From Cryptomeria japonica (taxonomy: Eukaryota; Streptophyta; Pinopsida; Cupressales; Cupressaceae): 64,000 nt of DNA. The stretch lies in contig NC_081406.1 in NCBI RefSeq assembly GCF_030272615.1, positions 399,480,939-399,544,938 on the forward strand, given 5' to 3'. Positions 48,367 through 60,424 of this stretch are shown here, piece by piece. The stretch's first letter is position 1. Each line of letters opens with the position of its first letter. Both the position numbers and the translations under genes were made by a program. The notes under the pieces are model-generated. The model made no database searches. It had not been told where the DNA came from and saw only the letters and a list, made by a program, of their open reading frames with translations.

Positions 48367-51300
48367 TCATTGTTTTATACTACTAATAAGAGAGCCTTGA
48401 AATGTTTGAAACTTCACACATGCAAGAGGCTTGGTGAAAATATCAGCACGTTGTTCCTGTGTGGAACAAAATTGGAGCTAAATGTTGTTTTGTTGAAAGT
48501 GTTCTCATATGAAGTGACAGTCAACTTCAATATGTTTGGTCCGTTCATGAAACACTGGATTACGAGCAAGCTTGAGAGCACCCTAATTGTCACAATAGAG
48601 ACTTGTAGGTTGGTTTTGTGGTACCCCCAATCCTTCTAATATGCGACGCAACCAAATTGCTTCACAAACTGCTGCACAATACTCTGCTTTTGTTAAAGAA
48701 CGAGCAACTGTGGGTTGCTTCTTACTTCCCCAAGATATAGATCCTAATCTGAGGAAGAAAACATATCCAGAAGTGGATTTCTATCATCAACAAAACTTGC
48801 ATAATCTGCATCTGTGTACCCTATCAAGAAGAATTGATCACTCCTATATTCCAAACCATGATTCATTGTACCTTGGATATACCTTAGTACCCATTTTGCT
48901 GCTTTTCGATGACACATTTTTGGTTCTTGCATGTATCTTGATAGCTAATTAACAACAAAACTAATATCTGGTCTAGTGTAATTCAAGTAAATGAAACCTC
49001 CAATCATTTGTCGGTAAAGTGTTGCATTCACTTGAGGAGATGTATCAAATCTAGATAGTTGCAAACCTGATTCCATAGGTGTAGACATGGGTTTGGAATC
49101 CATCATTCTAAATTTCTCAAGCAGTGCCTTGGCATATTTCCTCTATGACACAAAGATACGGTGATTTGTTTGCCATACCTCTAAGCCTAGACAATAGTGC
49201 AATAGCCCAAGATCTGTCATATCAAAAGCCTTCTTGAGATCATTCTTGGTTGTTTCAACCATTGCTTCTGAGCTGCCCGTGATAACCAAGTCATCAACAT
49301 ATACATTAATGATCACAATATCCCCCCCTTGATCCTTGAGGTAGAGGTTTGCTTCATATGGATGCCTAGTGAAACCATGTTTTAGCAAATGCTTATCAAT
49401 TTTGATATATCGGGCTCTAGGGGCCTGTTTGAGACCATATAGGGACTTGATTAGCTTGCACACCTTTTATTCTTTACCAGGTGCAACATATCCCTCTGGT
49501 TGGGTCATATAGACCTCTTCTTTAAGGTCTTCGTTAAGAAAGATACTGTTTACATCCATTTGGTACAATTTCCATCCAAATTGAGCAGCAAAAGCAAAAA
49601 TCATTCTAATTGTTTTAATTTTTGTTGTGGGAGCGAAGGTTTCCTCATAGTCTATACCTTCTTTCTGGGCATAACCCTTGGCTACAAGTATAGCCTTGTG
49701 TTTATCTATACTACCATCTTCTTTATACTTAGTTTTAAGAATCCATTTACAACCAATTGCTTTCTTACTGAGTGGTAGATCAACAAGCTCCCAAGTGTTG
49801 TTGTTTTTCATCAGAGATTGATACTTTGCATCCATAGCCTCAAGGCTTTGATTCTAGTGCTTCTTGAACATTAGATGATTCAAAATTTTCAACAACTAAA
49901 GTCATTAATGCAAAATTTACCTCATTGCGAGCCATGCCACGAGTCCTTGGACCTGAAGTGGAAGTGTCTGGGACTCCATCTAGCTTTGCATCTTGAATGG
50001 TACTAGTATATCACTTCAGTAAGGGTTTGGAGAAATTGGTAGGTGTTGATTGACTATCAATATTCCCATCATTTTTCCCATCCATGTTGAATATAGGAGC
50101 ACTGTATGAAGTAGGTGATGACATGGCAAGAGATCTTACATCATTCTTCTCATCAAAAATTACATCCCTACTAATCTAAATCTTCTTTGTGTTGGGATCC
50201 AAGAGGTGATATGCCTTGGATTCATTACTATATCCAAGAAGAATACATTGCATTGACTTTAATCAAGCTTCTTCCTTTTTTGTTTAGGAATATGCATATA
50301 GGCATTGCATCCAAAAACATGAAGATGTGAGATAGAAGGCTTTACCCCTGTCCATGCTTCATCTGGAGTAATGCCATCAAGGGCTTTGGTTGGTACACGA
50401 TTCAAATGATAAACTGCTGTGTGAACAGCTTCAACCCAATATGCATGCTCTAGTTGAGAATCTTTCAACATGCTTCAAACCATCTCCACGATAATGCGAT
50501 TTCTCCATTCTGCAACACCATTTTGTTGAGGTGTGTATGCCGTAGTCAGTTGATGTCAAATCCCATTTTCCTTAAAATATGTGGAGAATTTTGTGCTGGT
50601 GTATCCCCCCCCTCGATTTGAGTGGAGGGTGCGAATACAGTGATTCGCATCTTTCTCCACTTGAGTGTGAAACTCTTTGAAATAGGAAAGAGCTTCATCT
50701 TAATGCTACAAGCAATATACCCACATTTTCCTTGTATGATCATCAACAAAAGCCTGAAAGTACATGTATCCATTGTGACTAGGTAGCATGGAACCGCACA
50801 GATCGGTATGCACCAACTGCAAAAGTTGATTTGCACAATGCTCACCTGTATAGAAGGGTGCTCTGTGTTGTTTTCCAGCAATACAGCTAGAACAAACAAC
50901 ACTTGACTTCTCAAGTGACGGAAGCCCTTTGACCATGCTTTGCTGATTGAGTTTTAACAAGTAGCTAGTGCTTAAATGACCAAATCTACGATGCCAAAGT
51001 AGAGCAAGATCATCATCCTTAGTCACTAAGGCTTGATTATTAGCAACTATATCAAGCCTAAACATTTTTCCAATCTCAGTAGCACTGGCAACAATCTTTT
51101 CATTTTCAGATTTATCTTTGATAAGACAAATCTATTTATCCCGATTGCTATCAAGCTCAATCCTAAGGTTGTGGTCAAGAAATTGATTAATAGAAGGAGA
51201 TTTTTGGTAAGTCCTGGCCCGTACAAGACATTAGTAATCGTGCAATGATTAATGCCAAACTTCAAAGAGATGTCACCAATACCTTTGATTTCATGAGTGG

Positions 51301-51682
51301 TATCATCTCCAAGAGTGATTGTACCATGATGGGGTTTCAATGTGAGAAACCACTCCTTCTAACCAATCATGTGCTTTGTAGCACCAAAGTCCACAAACCA
51401 TATTAAGATTGATTGTGAACCATCTTCTGAAGTCTGAGCTGAAAGTACATATTCCTCATCCGGAGAATCATCTACTTCAGCAACATTGCTTTGTTGCTTT
51501 TGTTTGGTCTTCTGCTCCCATTGCAGTTTGCCACCTTGAAAAGGCTTCTTTGGATGGGTTTTGTTGGATGATCCTTTGTTGAAGGAGTTGTACCAACAAT
51601 TCTTCACATCATGTCCAACTCTGTAACAGATTGGACACTTCTTCTGAGGTCTGGATGAGTTGCCAGATTTTGGGAGGCCCAT
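48367..51682 (-). pseudogene. Copia Pol remnant: protease, integrase, reverse transcriptase, RNase H
   Basis: In order on the minus strand: the CCHC knuckle CPICYRVGHDVKNC; a protease site WFVDFGATKHM where the usual DSG is DFG; integrase HHCC (LWHRRFGHL, then CSSCIAGK) and core residues (FVDDHTRKMWV, TPQQNGVAE); reverse transcriptase with KARLVAKGYAQKEG-type block at 49640-49700 (here ILVAKGYAQKEGIDYEETFA), QMDVNSIFLN, LYGLKQAP and an intact YVDD (VYVDDLVITG, about 49280-49310); RNase H ending ADIFTKPLA at about 48440. The frame changes near 51680 and 51120, with several stops, for example after 49143 and 49467. The protease change and stops mean it cannot be active. Confidence 0.85.
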
Positions 51683-52325
51683 TGAACTGCTTCATAGGCT
51701 TCTTGCCTTTATGACATGTACTCATGGCATGATCATCATGATCATGTTCTTGGCTGCTAAATTCTTCTTTCTGGAGAAGATTTAGTAGTTTCTCGAATGT
51801 GGACGTCGTCTCAGTGACATTCAAAGTCGTCACAAAGACCTTGTATCTAGATGGTAGTGCTCGTAGAACAATAGGCACAAAAAATACATCCTCAGTCTTT
51901 TCTTCCAATGCTTGTAAGGAAGCTCTCAACTCTACAATCCTTTTGAGAAAGGATTCTAATTGTTCTCCATTCTTCATCTTCAGGCTATGTAGCTAACTCT
52001 ACAAATTCAAGATCTAATTCTGATTTTTCGCCTCATACACCGTCTTGAGTTTGTCCCACGCATCTTTGGTTGTGGATGAATCACGGATAAAGGGCTAAAC
52101 ATCACCAGACACACTAAACAAAATGATTGATTTGGCCTTTTTGTCGGCCTAATAAAATTTCTTTTGTTCATCAACATCAGTTTTATGGCCTGTTGTGGTT
52201 CCACTGACCACATCCCACACTTCTTCAAACTCGAGCTGCATTTTGAGTTTGGTCTTCCAAGCAGAGTAATTATTTCCACGCAGTAGCTGAGAGTTTGGAA
52301 GAAGAAATTTAGGAAAACTACCTAC
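51609..52325 (-). pseudogene. Copia Gag remnant
   Basis: It starts near MVGSFPKFLLPNSQLL with the typical LLRGNNYSAWKTKLKMQLEF motif of copia Gag (UBN2-type). An interruption follows (stops at about 52149, 52084 and 51978-52015), then SFLKRIVELRASLQALEEKT and ALPSRYKVFVTTLNVTETTS. The C-terminal part joins the zinc knuckle in another frame. Confidence 0.8.
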
Positions 52326-52352
52326 CATTGGATTACAAAGGAAGAAAAACAC

Positions 52353-53067
52353 CCCCGCCTCCCCCCCCTATGAAGAATTGAAAAATTACACAAGTTTGTT
52401 TAAAACATAAACATACATTTTTTACTTTTGAACTCTCCCTGATACTGAATCATAAATTCAGACTTATGATTGTGTAATTATAAATTTATGCTAACAAATC
52501 TAGCTTGAGACCTTCTTAACCCATATCTCCTCGATATATCTCATTTTGAAAGTTATCCCATTACAGAATAATCATAAACAAAAATAAAAATAAAAATATC
52601 ACCAATATCTAATTCAAATGTCACAAGATAGTCTTCAGAACTCTTCCGAAAGAACAGAACTTCATGGCAGCCACCTTTACTTTCTCTTTCCTCTTCCACA
52701 CCAACTTGTGCTAAAAGTAGGTGGGCTCCACGACTAGCAGAATAAGAAGAAAATTGCATGCAAAGGTATGGTTGTCAGCTTCTTTCAAATTGTCGATTCT
52801 TGGGACAAAGCGTTAAAGCAATATGCTTGAGAAAATCTCAAGCAAAGGAATCCGTTGCAACAGAAGATTGGGTGGATCATGAAATACACAAGGCTAGGAA
52901 TAGTTGACAATTGATTTCTGTTACAAGTGCTACAATAGATTTGCAATTTGTCAAAGACCCGAGCTAAATGTCCATGTACGTGGCAACTCTTGCTCAAAAT
53001 GGTATATTTTCTTAGTCAGCAGGCTGCTCCCATTCTCTAGCATCCAAGCCAAAAATGATCTAGTGAT
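52353..53067. other. No gene recognised
   Basis: A C-rich tract at 52350-52370 is followed by AT-rich sequence. Minus-strand ORFs at 52553-52997 have no recognisable features. Confidence 0.45.
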
Positions 53068-53355
53068 ATGGGAGCATCCTATGCATCAAAGAAATCTTGC
53101 ATCATAGTTGCGTTACGTGTTTTTGTGGCAGTTTTGGTTGTGTTTGGGAGCCTAAGTAATCTATATAGCATTACTACAAAGGCCATTGCTTTTGGCACCG
53201 GTTTTACATGGATTATACATGCTCAAGTGGATACTTGCCTTTGTAAAGATTGTGTAAACCCTAATGAAACCGCGCAATGCAGATGGTGTCACCAAGACAC
53301 CATGTGTTACTACCCTAACGTAGGAAATCCAAGAGGGAGCAAGCCTTTGTTCTAG
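53068..53355 (+). CDS. Small cysteine-rich secreted-type protein (hypothetical)
   Basis: 95 codons from ATG to TAG. Residues 11-32 form a hydrophobic segment (CIIVALRVFVAVLVVFG) after a short basic start (SKK), like a signal peptide or membrane anchor. The tail has six cysteines in a tight pattern: C57, C59, C62 (CLCKDC), then C71, C74 (CRWC) and C80 (MCYY). This is the size and form of plant small secreted cysteine-rich peptides, but it matches no family I recognise. It lies in a gap between two copia elements and has no interruption. It could be a real small gene, one exon of a larger gene, or a chance ORF. The start is the first ATG of the frame, just after GATATGGGAGC. Confidence 0.4.
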   Translation: MGASYASKKSCIIVALRVFVAVLVVFGSLSNLYSITTKAIAFGTGFTWIIHAQVDTCLCKDCVNPNETAQCRWCHQDTMCYYPNVGNPRGSKPLF

Positions 53356-54026
53356 AGTGGATTTGACAAGGAGCCATTTTCAGGAATGACAACTTAAGGA
53401 TGCCATCTTCTCTTAGTTGTTTTAGATTGTACAAACTTGTCAAAAGTACTTATAGATGATTTTGTTAGAACATATTGTTATTAGGGATCATATTGACGGG
53501 TGTTTAAAACCACACCAACACAAAATAAAGTTTCTAACAGTCACTCTATCCTCTCTTGATCAAAATCCAATGCATGCTAAGATTGCAAGAAGATCATAAA
53601 GTGATTCTAAGTTCCAACTACGTACTTGCGACTTTATGACGGATATAGGCTCGTTTGGCTCTATGTTTTGCTGGTAATCCAAGGGGACTTATGTATAGTG
53701 AAGAAGACTTAAACAAATTTGAAACTTCAATGAGACTTTGCGAATGATGTAGCAATGGATAGCTCTTTTTTGGAACTTTTTCTCAATAAGAATGTGGAAA
53801 GTAAATAGGAAAGAGTTTAGAAAGATTCTAATCTAGATCTAAGAATTCAATAGATAACAAAGGCTAAGGCGAGATCGACCATACTTTGCTTCGCCACTTT
53901 CAAACAACTACATAGAAGGTGCAATCTTCAAAGGTTGTGCTTGTAAGATTTTAAATCATTAATGAACACCATCAAGGAACAATGTTCATCCAACAATTTA
54001 AGTTAAGAACGCACATGTAAAATCTC
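53356..54026. other. No gene recognised
   Basis: AT-rich sequence between the small ORF and the copia insertion. It may be part of the LTR of element C (minus), see 60425-61022. Confidence 0.4.
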
Positions 54027-54031
54027 AATCC

Positions 54032-54813
54032 TGTTAATGCATGGTAGCTTATGCAAGATAAGATCTTCCTAACCTTCCTTGTTCTGTTATTTATCTACAT
54101 GCTTCATGTCTGATTTATATTGCATATGATTATCGGATTGTACAAACATTGCTTATCATTATGCTATCGGGCTAACAACTCGATAGCATATTAATGTCAA
54201 TTGTTAATTGGCATTAATATGCTATCGGGCTAAATGCTATAGGTTTATCGGGTTAAATTCGCCGATACATACTTGCTATCGGGTGCATAAACATTGGCAC
54301 CGATTCACATCTGTTATCAGGCTTAATTATATCGGGCATATTTGTTATCGGGTTTAATGAATACACCTCTTCATTTGGCATTAACATTGGTTAACAACTG
54401 CACCGGTTGGATTATATACATCGTGCACTTTGAATCATCAGTGTTTATATGAACCGATTCATTATATTGATCAGTCATTATATTATGATATTACAATATG
54501 CTATTGGGGGTTTTTGAACCGATAATCAGCATTGTGTTAATGGTATAATTGTAAGGGCACCGATCAATGAGTGCATTGATCGGTCATGCCTAAAAGGCAT
54601 GACTGGTCAATACACCAATTGACCGGTTGCCTAAATGATATATATGCCAATTGAATTCATTTGGAGAAGACATACAAAATATTAAATGATCTCTCTCCTT
54701 CAGACCTGCAGATAAAAATCAGAATTATTAGACATTGACATAATTCCTCATATCCATATATAGCATACATAGTTCACAACTTGTTCTTTAATTGAAATTG
54801 AAATAACTTTACA
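54032..54813 (+). repeat. Copia 5' LTR
   Basis: Starts TGTTAATGCATGGTAGC, ends ATAACTTTACA. The middle holds many copies of GCTATCGGG-like words and a row of stem-loops (54560-54626). It differs from the 3' LTR by small indels, for example about 15 extra bases near 54325. Confidence 0.95.
54560..54626 (+). promoter_or_regulatory. Three adjacent stem-loops in the LTR
   Basis: Stem 1: CCGATCAATG / CATTGATCGG with loop AGTG (54560-54583). Stem 2: TCATGCC / GGCATGA with loop TAAAA (54584-54602). Stem 3: CTGGTCAA / TTGACCGG (54603-54626), one mismatch here and none in the 3' LTR. All three are also in the other LTR at about 60165-60231. Confidence 0.7.
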
Positions 54814-54826
54814 TGGTATCAGAGCC
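54814..54826 (+). other. Copia primer binding site (initiator tRNA-Met)
   Basis: TGGTATCAGAGCC follows the 5' LTR directly. Confidence 0.95.
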
Positions 54827-54902
54827 AAGGTAATCGAACCTAAGGCTATTCAATTTTGATAAAATTCAAGGACTAAGTTACAAACTACATCACATTTCCA
54901 TA

Positions 54903-57900
54903 ATGGACAACGCTATCAGATTCGAAGATAGACTCAAAGGTAGCAAAGATTTTTCAGCTTGGAAGTTTAGAATCAAAATGATTTTAAGAGAAACCAAAGT
55001 TGATTCATATGTCCAAACTGAAAGTACACAACCAGAAGATGAAACTGAGAAATCCACATGGATCGAGGGAAATGATAAGGCTATTAAAATAATAGTGGAT
55101 GGGGTAAGAAATAATATAATGCCCATCATTAGAAAGCAGGAGACGGCTTATAAAATGTTCAAGGCACTTGAAAGGACATTTAAGATATCAAATGCAAGTC
55201 ATACTCTGGCATTAAAACGAGAGATCAACCATATCAGTATGAACAAAGGGGAGACAATTAACTCCTACTTCATGAGGATATCAAGCCTAAGACATGACCT
55301 AGCTTCCCTTGGATACGACATCCAAAGCAAAGAGTTAACACTCATTGCTCTAGATGGATTGCCTAGTGGATGGAACACATTCGTCCAAGGCATCAATGCT
55401 AGGTCCAAATATCCTAAGTTTGAAAGACTAAGAGATGACTGTGTACAAGAAGAATCCAGATTGAACAAGGTAGGAATAAAATAGAAGTATATAGATGAAG
55501 ACTTGCAAGTCCTAAATACAAACATCAATAAGAAGTACAAAAAGAAGCAATTCAGGAAAAGAAAAGCTAAACAAGGCAAGAACACTTCTAAGAAAGACCT
55601 ATCACATGTTCAATGTTATAGGTGTGACAAATTCGGACACTATGTTGCAAACTGTCCGAAGAAAGGGAAGCAAGCCACATTTGCAAAAGTGAGGAAATCT
55701 AGAAGAGAAAATGACTCCGAGAACTATGTCCTCTACTCAGCACTTACAAGCCATGCTTCAAACAAGTCTAACTCATGGGTGATCGACAGTGGTTCATCCA
55801 GACACATCACCGGCTTTAGAGAAATACTAGACTCCATGATAGAGAAAGATGATGAGGACGTAACCATCGGAGACGATTCTTCACATCCAGTCAGAGGAAT
55901 TGGAACCTGCACCATCAAACTGAAGACAGGCATGTCACTACGACTTGAAGAAGTACTATATGTTCCAGGCATCAAAAGAAATCTAATCTCCATATCAGCA
56001 CTAGAAGATCAAGGATACAGAGTAACCTTCATGAAAAACAAGGTGTTGGCTTGGCCAAAGAGATCCTCCATCAAAGACGCTAAGGTCATTGGTCGAAGAC
56101 AAGGCTATTTGTATGAGCTATGTACAGAGCCCAATCTAGCATTGATCCATGAAGCAACTAATGCAAATGAAGTATGGCACAGGAGATTAGGCCATCTGAA
56201 TTATAGAGCTTTGTCAACTATGGGAAACCTTGTCACAGGTCTACGTAAGTTGAAGCAATATCATTCAGAGGCATGCAAAGGGTGTGCCTTAGGTAAAAAT
56301 ACCAAAAGTACATTTCAGAATAGTACTAGGAAAACTAGCAAAGTTTTGGAGTTAATTCATTCTGATGTATGTGGACCTATGTCTGTACCCTCGCTAGGGG
56401 GATTTTTGTATTATGTAATTTTTGTTGATGACTACTCTAGGAAGACGTGGATCTACTTTCTGAAATGTAAAGAATCAGAAGAGATCCTAAGTAGGTTTAA
56501 AGAGTTTAAAACATTAACAGAAAATCTCTCTGAAAACAAAATTAAAACCTTAAGAACTGACAATGGGGGGGAATACACATCAGGACTATTTAAAGACTTT
56601 TGTAAAAATTCTGGGATTAAGAGGGAGTTGACAATACCTTATAATCCACAACAAAATGGAGTAGCTGAAAGGAAAAATAGGACCATAGTAGAAGCTGCCA
56701 AAGCCATGATACTAGATCAAAATCTAAACTTGAACCTTTGGGCAGAAGCAACTAACACTGCTGTGTACATACAAAATAGATGTCCTCATTCACACCTTGA
56801 AGATAAAACTCTTGAGGAAGTCTTTACCAAGACAAAACAAGATATCAGCCATCTTAGGATATTTGGGTGTCCGGTCTATATTCATGTACCTAAAGAGAAA
56901 AGACTTAAACTAGAACCCTCTGGAAAAAGGGGAATACTTGTAGGATACAGTGAAACTTCTAAAGCCTACAGAATCTATGTACAAGGGCAGAGAAATATTG
57001 AACTCAGTAGGCATGTAATCTTCGAAGAAGATTTAGCCTTCAAAAGGGTCCAAAATACAATAGAACCTGAAATTCATAATCCTACTCCTAACCTAGAAGA
57101 AGAACCTACTCCTGAGCTTCAGAGGGAGTATCTTGAGGAAACTATAAGTGAAAAACAAGACCCACATATAGATAATCACAAGAAAAGACCACTATGGGCC
57201 ATCAAAACTATAGCAGAAGCTCAGAAGTTCGCTGCTCCTTCAGGAACCTTCAGGGAAAGCAAGAGGCCTAATAAATTCATCAACTATGTTGCACTTATAA
57301 ATGATCTCTCTAAAACTGAACCTAACAATGTTTCAGATGCACTCAAACATCAAGTATGGATAGATGCCATGACTGAAGAATATCAGTCCATTATGAAGAA
57401 TGATGTTTGGGAGATTGTTCCTAGGCCAACCAAGAAGTCTGTTGTGTCTTCTAAATGGTTGTTTAAAATCAATAATGCTGCAGATGGCAGTATTGAAAAA
57501 CACAAGGCCAAATTTGTAGCTAGAGGGTTCTCACAGAAGGAAGGAATAGATTACGAATAAACATTTGCACTTGTTGCCAGGTACACATCAGTAAGAGTTG
57601 TCCTAGCCATTGCAGCAGCAAAGGGGTGGAAGGTACATCAGATGGATGTTAAGACATCATTCCTAAATGGTGAGATCGTGGAAGAAGTCTACTTAGAGCA
57701 ACCTGAAGGGTTTCAAATTCATGATGCAGAGTCTCGTGTGTAGACTCAAGAAAGCTCTCTATGGGCTCAAACAGGCTCCCAGAGTCTGGTATGAAAGAAT
57801 TGACACCTATCTCTCAAAGCTCGGTTTCTCTAAGAATGATTTAGATCCTAATCTCTACCTCAAAAGAAATAAAGGTGATATGTTAATATTAATTTTATAT

Positions 57901-58842
57901 GTTGATGTCTTATTAATCACAGGAGATGATCACCTAATAGCTCAATGCAAGAAAGATCTATCCACACAATTTGATATGAAAGACTTGGGGCTTCTTCATT
58001 ACTTCCTAGGATTGGAAGTATGGCAGAATTCTGATAATATTGTACTGAACCAAGGGAAGTACACCTTGGACATATTGACAAGATTTGGAATGCTAAACTG
58101 CAGACCCATGACCTCTCCTATGGAAACCAACTTCCATAAACTTAAAGAAGTAGCAGCAGAATCAAGACCTACTGACCCCACTCAATACAGGCCGATGATT
58201 GGGTCCCTAATGTATGTGGTAAATACAAGGTCAGATATTTGCTATGCTGTTAATGCCTTAAGTCAGTTCATGTGTGAACCAAAGGAGATACACTTGGTTG
58301 CAGTAAAGCATATAATGAGATATCTACAAGGTACCCTAAAACTTGGTCTTAAATATGAAAAGGTTGACATAGATCTACATGGATTTACAGATTCAGATTG
58401 GGCTAGCAGTGTGACTGACAGAAAGAGCACTTCAGGGTGCTGCTTCAGTTGAGGGTCAGCCATGATATCCTGGATCAGCAGAAAACAATCTTCAGTAGCT
58501 CAGAGTTCCACAGAGGCTGAATATATTGCAGCTTCAATGGCTGCCCGAGAAGCAGTATGGCTAAGGAAATTGCTCGTGGGATTATTTGGAGAACCTATGA
58601 AACCTACAGTCATTCAGTGTGATAATCAAAGCTATATAAAACTCTCTGTAAATCCAGTATTTCATGACAGGTCCAAACATATTGAGATTCCATATCACTA
58701 TGTACGAGATATGGTTGACAGGAATGTGATAAAGTTAGAATATGTGTGTACAGTAGATCAGACTGCAGATATTCTGACCAAACCACTTTCCAAAGTGAAG
58801 GTTGATCACTTCAAAAAGGATTTAGGTATGATAGAAAGGTAA
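54903..58842 (+). pseudogene. Copia Gag-Pol polyprotein, interrupted
   Basis: Gag (from MDNAIRFEDRLKGSKDFSAW) runs to an in-frame TAG at 55482; the same frame then continues. The zinc knuckle CYRCDKFGHYVANC lies at about 55614. The protease site is WVIDSGSSRHITG (about 55776-55815). Integrase has the HHCC (VWHRRLGHL...CKGCALGK) and DDE parts (FVDDYSRKTW, LRTDNGGEY, NPQQNGVAERKNRT). Reverse transcriptase begins after 57340. A stop (TAA, 57558) replaces a Glu codon in the GIDYEETFA motif. A 1- or 2-base indel lies in the GTGTGT run at about 57735-57741, a TGA is at 58450, and RNase H ends with DQTADILTKPLSKVK. The active-site box is YVDV instead of YVDD (Val codon at 57907). Role by family: nucleocapsid, processing, integration and reverse transcription of the element. 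Confidence 0.93.
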
Positions 58843-58856
58843 TCTGCTTTGTAATC

Positions 58857-59620
58857 TATACTTACATATATTTAAGATGTTTAACGTGTAAACTTCTTTG
58901 TCATGTCTGGACTATCTCTTGGCTTCTTGCCACCTGTGTTCATATCTAAGAGGTGACGATCTCTCAGATACTGAACACTTGTATGTAGACATCATAAGGT
59001 GACGATCTTATGATAGTCAAACCAGTAATCATGTTGGATCACTGGTAAGTCATGGATGTGCCATGACTATGTTGTGATACAACATTTGTACAAATGTTAT
59101 TGCATTATCACAACTTGGATATAATGAAAACTTAAGCACTTCGCATATGGTTATCCTTGTATTGCGTGTTAGGCAATACTGATATCACGTGTAGGTGATA
59201 TCTCAACCATTGATCATGTTGGATCTCTGGTAAGTCATGGATGTGCCATGACTATGTTATGATAAACATTTATAAATGTTATTGCACTTATCACAACTTG
59301 GATATGATGAGAAACTAACCTTTCTCATAGACTTATCCTTAAGTATTGCGTGTTAGGCAATACTGATATCACGTGTTAGGTGATATCTTGATGAATCTTA
59401 CAGATCACATGTTTTGGTGATTTCTCACATGATCAGGTGATGATTCTCTTACTTTTATCACATGTTAAAATAATACTTTATGTCACATGCTCAGGTGATG
59501 TTCTTCTATTTTGTATCATATGTCTTGATGGTACTTCTCATGTATAAATGATTTTTGCTGACTGACATTATCTTAGTTATGAAAAGGAAATGTGATGCAG
59601 GTTGCCTTATCTATCTTCCA
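58857..59620. repeat. Copia 3' spacer with internal tandem duplication
   Basis: Between RNase H and the 3' LTR. A block with GTTGGATC-CTGGTAAGTCATGG, TGTGCCATGACTATGTT and ATTGCGTGTTAGGCAATACT occurs twice (about 59030-59200 and 59216-59390), about 185 bp apart. Shorter words of the type GGTGAT-TCTCA continue to 59530. Confidence 0.8.
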
Positions 59621-59621
59621 A

Positions 59622-59634
59622 AGCTAAGAGGGAG
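59622..59634 (+). other. Copia polypurine tract
   Basis: AGCTAAGAGGGAG stands directly before the 3' LTR start TGTTAATG. Confidence 0.85.
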
Positions 59635-60419
59635 TGTTAATGCATGGTAGCTTATGCAAGATAAGATCTTCCTAACCTTCCTTGTTCTGTTATTTATCTA
59701 CATGCTTCATGTCTGATTTATATTGCATATGATTATCGGATTGTACAAACATTGCTTATCATTATGCTATCGGGCTAACAACCTGATAGCATATTAATGT
59801 CAATTGTTAATTGGCATTAATATGCTATGGGGGTATTAACCCGATAGCATATTAAATGCTATAAGTTATCAGGTTAAATTCGCCGATACATACTTGCTAT
59901 CGGGTGCATAAACATTGGCACCGATTCACATCTGTTATCGGGCATATTTGTTATCGGGTTTAATGAATACACCGCTTCATTTGGCATTAACATTGGTTAA
60001 CAAATGCACCGGTTGGATTATATACATCGTGCACTTTGAATCATCGGTGTTTATATGAACCGATTCATTATATTGATCAGTCATTATATTATGATATTAC
60101 AATATGCTATCGGGGGTTTTTGAACCGATAATCAGCATTGTGTTAATGGTATAATTGTAAAGGCACCGATCAATGGGTGCATTGATCGGTCATGCCTAAA
60201 AGGCATGACCGGTCAATACACCAATTGACCGGTTGCCTAAATGATATATATGCCAATTGAATTCATTTGGAGAAGACAAAGAAAATATTAAATGATCTCT
60301 CTCCTTCAGACCTGCAGATAAAAATCAGAATTATTAGACATTGACATAATTCCTCATATCCATTTATAGCATACATAGTTCATAACTTGTTCTTTAATTG
60401 AAATTGAAATAACTTTACA
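59635..60419 (+). repeat. Copia 3' LTR
   Basis: 785 bp, partner of 54032-54813, with the same ends and the same three stem-loops. Confidence 0.95.
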
Positions 60420-60424
60420 AATCC

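Larger units (their letters stand above)
48128..52352 (-). mobile_element. Truncated Ty1/copia retrotransposon (minus)
   Basis: A complete order of copia domains can be read on the minus strand: Gag, zinc knuckle, protease, integrase, reverse transcriptase, RNase H, polypurine tract, 3' LTR. No 5' LTR or primer site was found upstream of 52352, where a C/G-rich tract (52355-52370) begins the non-element sequence. The element is therefore 5'-truncated or its 5' end was lost. Frames are broken many times. Confidence 0.85.
54027..60424 (+). mobile_element. Complete-structure Ty1/copia retrotransposon
   Basis: It is flanked by the 5-bp target duplication AATCC (54027-54031 and 60420-60424). LTRs of 782 bp (54032-54813) and 785 bp (59635-60419) enclose a primer site, one gag-pol frame and a polypurine tract. 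The coding region is broken by three in-frame stops and one frameshift, and the reverse transcriptase active site is altered, so the copy is dead although its structure is complete. Confidence 0.95.
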
